A DNA stretch of 6,503 nt. It comes from Planctomycetota bacterium. GTDB taxonomy: Bacteria; Planctomycetota; UBA11346. The number at the start of each line of letters is the position of its first letter. Position 1 is the first letter of the stretch. The notes under the pieces are model-generated. The model was not told the DNA's origin. It saw nothing but the letters and a program-made list of their open reading frames with translations, and ran no database searches. A program made the position numbers and the translations under genes. The stretch lies in NCBI GenBank assembly GCA_013816645.1, contig JACDEC010000172.1, positions 1 to 6,503 of the forward strand. Direction: 5' to 3'. Of the stretch, positions 5,791 to 6,503 are shown piece after piece.

Positions 5791-6486
5791 ATGCTGACCG
5801 CCACCGACCTCCATTATTCCTACGGCGCCGTCAAAGCGTTGAACGGCGTTTCGCTGAGCGCGTTGCCCGGCGAGATCACCTGCGTGATGGGCCGCAACGG
5901 CGTTGGCAAGACCACGCTGATGCGGACCTTGATGGGCACCTATCGGATGGGCGCAGGCAGCGTGCGGTTAGGCGAGCGCGATCTCTCGCGGCTGCCCGCG
6001 CACCGCCGCGCGACGGCGGGGATGGCGCTGGTGCCGCAGGGGCGCGAGATCTTCGCCAAGCTGACCGTCGACGAGAACCTGCGCATCGGCCTGGAAGCGC
6101 GCAGCGACGGCGTGCGCCGCGTCCCCGACGAGGTCTTCGAACTGTTCCCGATCCTCAAGACTTTCCTCAAGCGCATGGGCGGCGACCTCTCCGGTGGCCA
6201 GCAGCAGCAACTGGCGATCGCGCGGGCCCTGGTCGGTGGACCCAAGGTGCTGCTGCTCGACGAGCCCACCGAAGGCATCCAACCCAACATCATCCAGCAG
6301 ATCGGCGTGGTGCTGCGCAAGCTGGTCAGCGAGCGCGGCATGGCCGTGGTCCTGGTCGAACAGTTCCTTGACTTCGTCAAGGAATTCGGACACCGCTTCT
6401 CGATCATCAACCGCGGGACGGTCGTGGCGACCGGGAGCACCAGCGAGCTGCATGCCGATCTCGTCAGCCAGCATCTCAGCGTCTAA
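5791..6486 (+). CDS. urtE: Urea ABC transporter, ATP-binding protein UrtE
   Basis: This is the LivF-like ATPase that pairs with UrtD; it has 231 residues, the usual length. The ATG at 5791 starts directly at the conserved MLTATDLHYSYGAVKAL. An in-frame GTG at 5626 would add 55 residues translated from the repeat region with no family match, so I reject it. The motifs are intact: Walker A GRNGVGKT (34-41), Q-loop Gln83 in VPQGREIF, signature LSGGQ (133-137), Walker B LLLDE with Asp157 and Glu158, and 'LVEQF' with Gln191 at the H-loop position. Gln there is normal for LivF/UrtE proteins and not a defect. There is no visible Shine-Dalgarno sequence: the 20 bases before the ATG are C-rich and belong to the inverted repeat. 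The TAA stop is followed by only 17 bases of window, with no terminator visible. Confidence 0.95.
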   Translation: MLTATDLHYSYGAVKALNGVSLSALPGEITCVMGRNGVGKTTLMRTLMGTYRMGAGSVRLGERDLSRLPAHRRATAGMALVPQGREIFAKLTVDENLRIGLEARSDGVRRVPDEVFELFPILKTFLKRMGGDLSGGQQQQLAIARALVGGPKVLLLDEPTEGIQPNIIQQIGVVLRKLVSERGMAVVLVEQFLDFVKEFGHRFSIINRGTVVATGSTSELHADLVSQHLSV

Positions 6487-6503
6487 CGCAACGGGGGTCG
6501 GGG

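Noticed and set aside
4482..5804. 440-codon open frame on the minus strand opposite urtC, urtD and the gap
   Set aside because: The protein is low-complexity and unlike any family, and it is fully explained as a shadow of urtD codon bias.
6349..6372. Gln in place of the H-loop His in UrtE
   Set aside because: LVEQ at this position is usual for LivF/UrtE proteins, so it is not a damaged ATPase.

Overview
The window holds one complete, co-oriented five-gene operon, urtA-urtB-urtC-urtD-urtE. It encodes a high-affinity urea ABC importer of the branched-chain amino acid (Liv-type) family. Assignment rests on the translated proteins and on the gene order: solute-binding protein, two permeases, two ATPases. 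The DNA is GC-rich with strong G/C in third codon positions. UrtB carries a signal peptide and an HEAT-like periplasmic domain, as I recall for proteobacterial UrtB. I therefore infer a high-GC Gram-negative bacterium, probably a proteobacterium. I cannot name a genus.

Layout: 1-484 has no gene I can defend. Its second half looks like the operon control region: a 27-bp near-perfect palindrome (353-379), a weak sigma-54-like match (394-409) and a leader hairpin (416-444), followed by a clear ribosome binding site. urtA (485-1699) is separated from urtB by a strong stem-loop followed by C10 and T7 runs (1708-1760). This probably lets the binding protein be made in excess over the membrane parts. 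urtB (1794-3509), urtC (3502-4833) and urtD (4830-5621) overlap by 8 and 4 nt and are probably translationally coupled. urtD starts at a GTG. A 169-nt gap then precedes urtE (5791-6486). It contains two facing arrays of a 7-bp repeat that include perfect 17-bp inverted arms, the right arm ending 5 bp before the urtE start.

Working together: UrtA captures urea in the periplasm, UrtB and UrtC form the channel, and UrtD and UrtE hydrolyse ATP on the inner face. No urease genes are visible, so the fate of the urea is not shown, and related short-chain amide transporters share this architecture.

The transporter itself is a known system. The parts that deserve a second look are the facing heptamer arrays before urtE, a roughly 75-residue C-terminal extension of UrtC with two extra hydrophobic segments, a five-residue tandem repeat just after the UrtB signal peptide, the urtA-urtB stem-loop, and the upstream palindrome. 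I found no evidence of a wholly new biological system.
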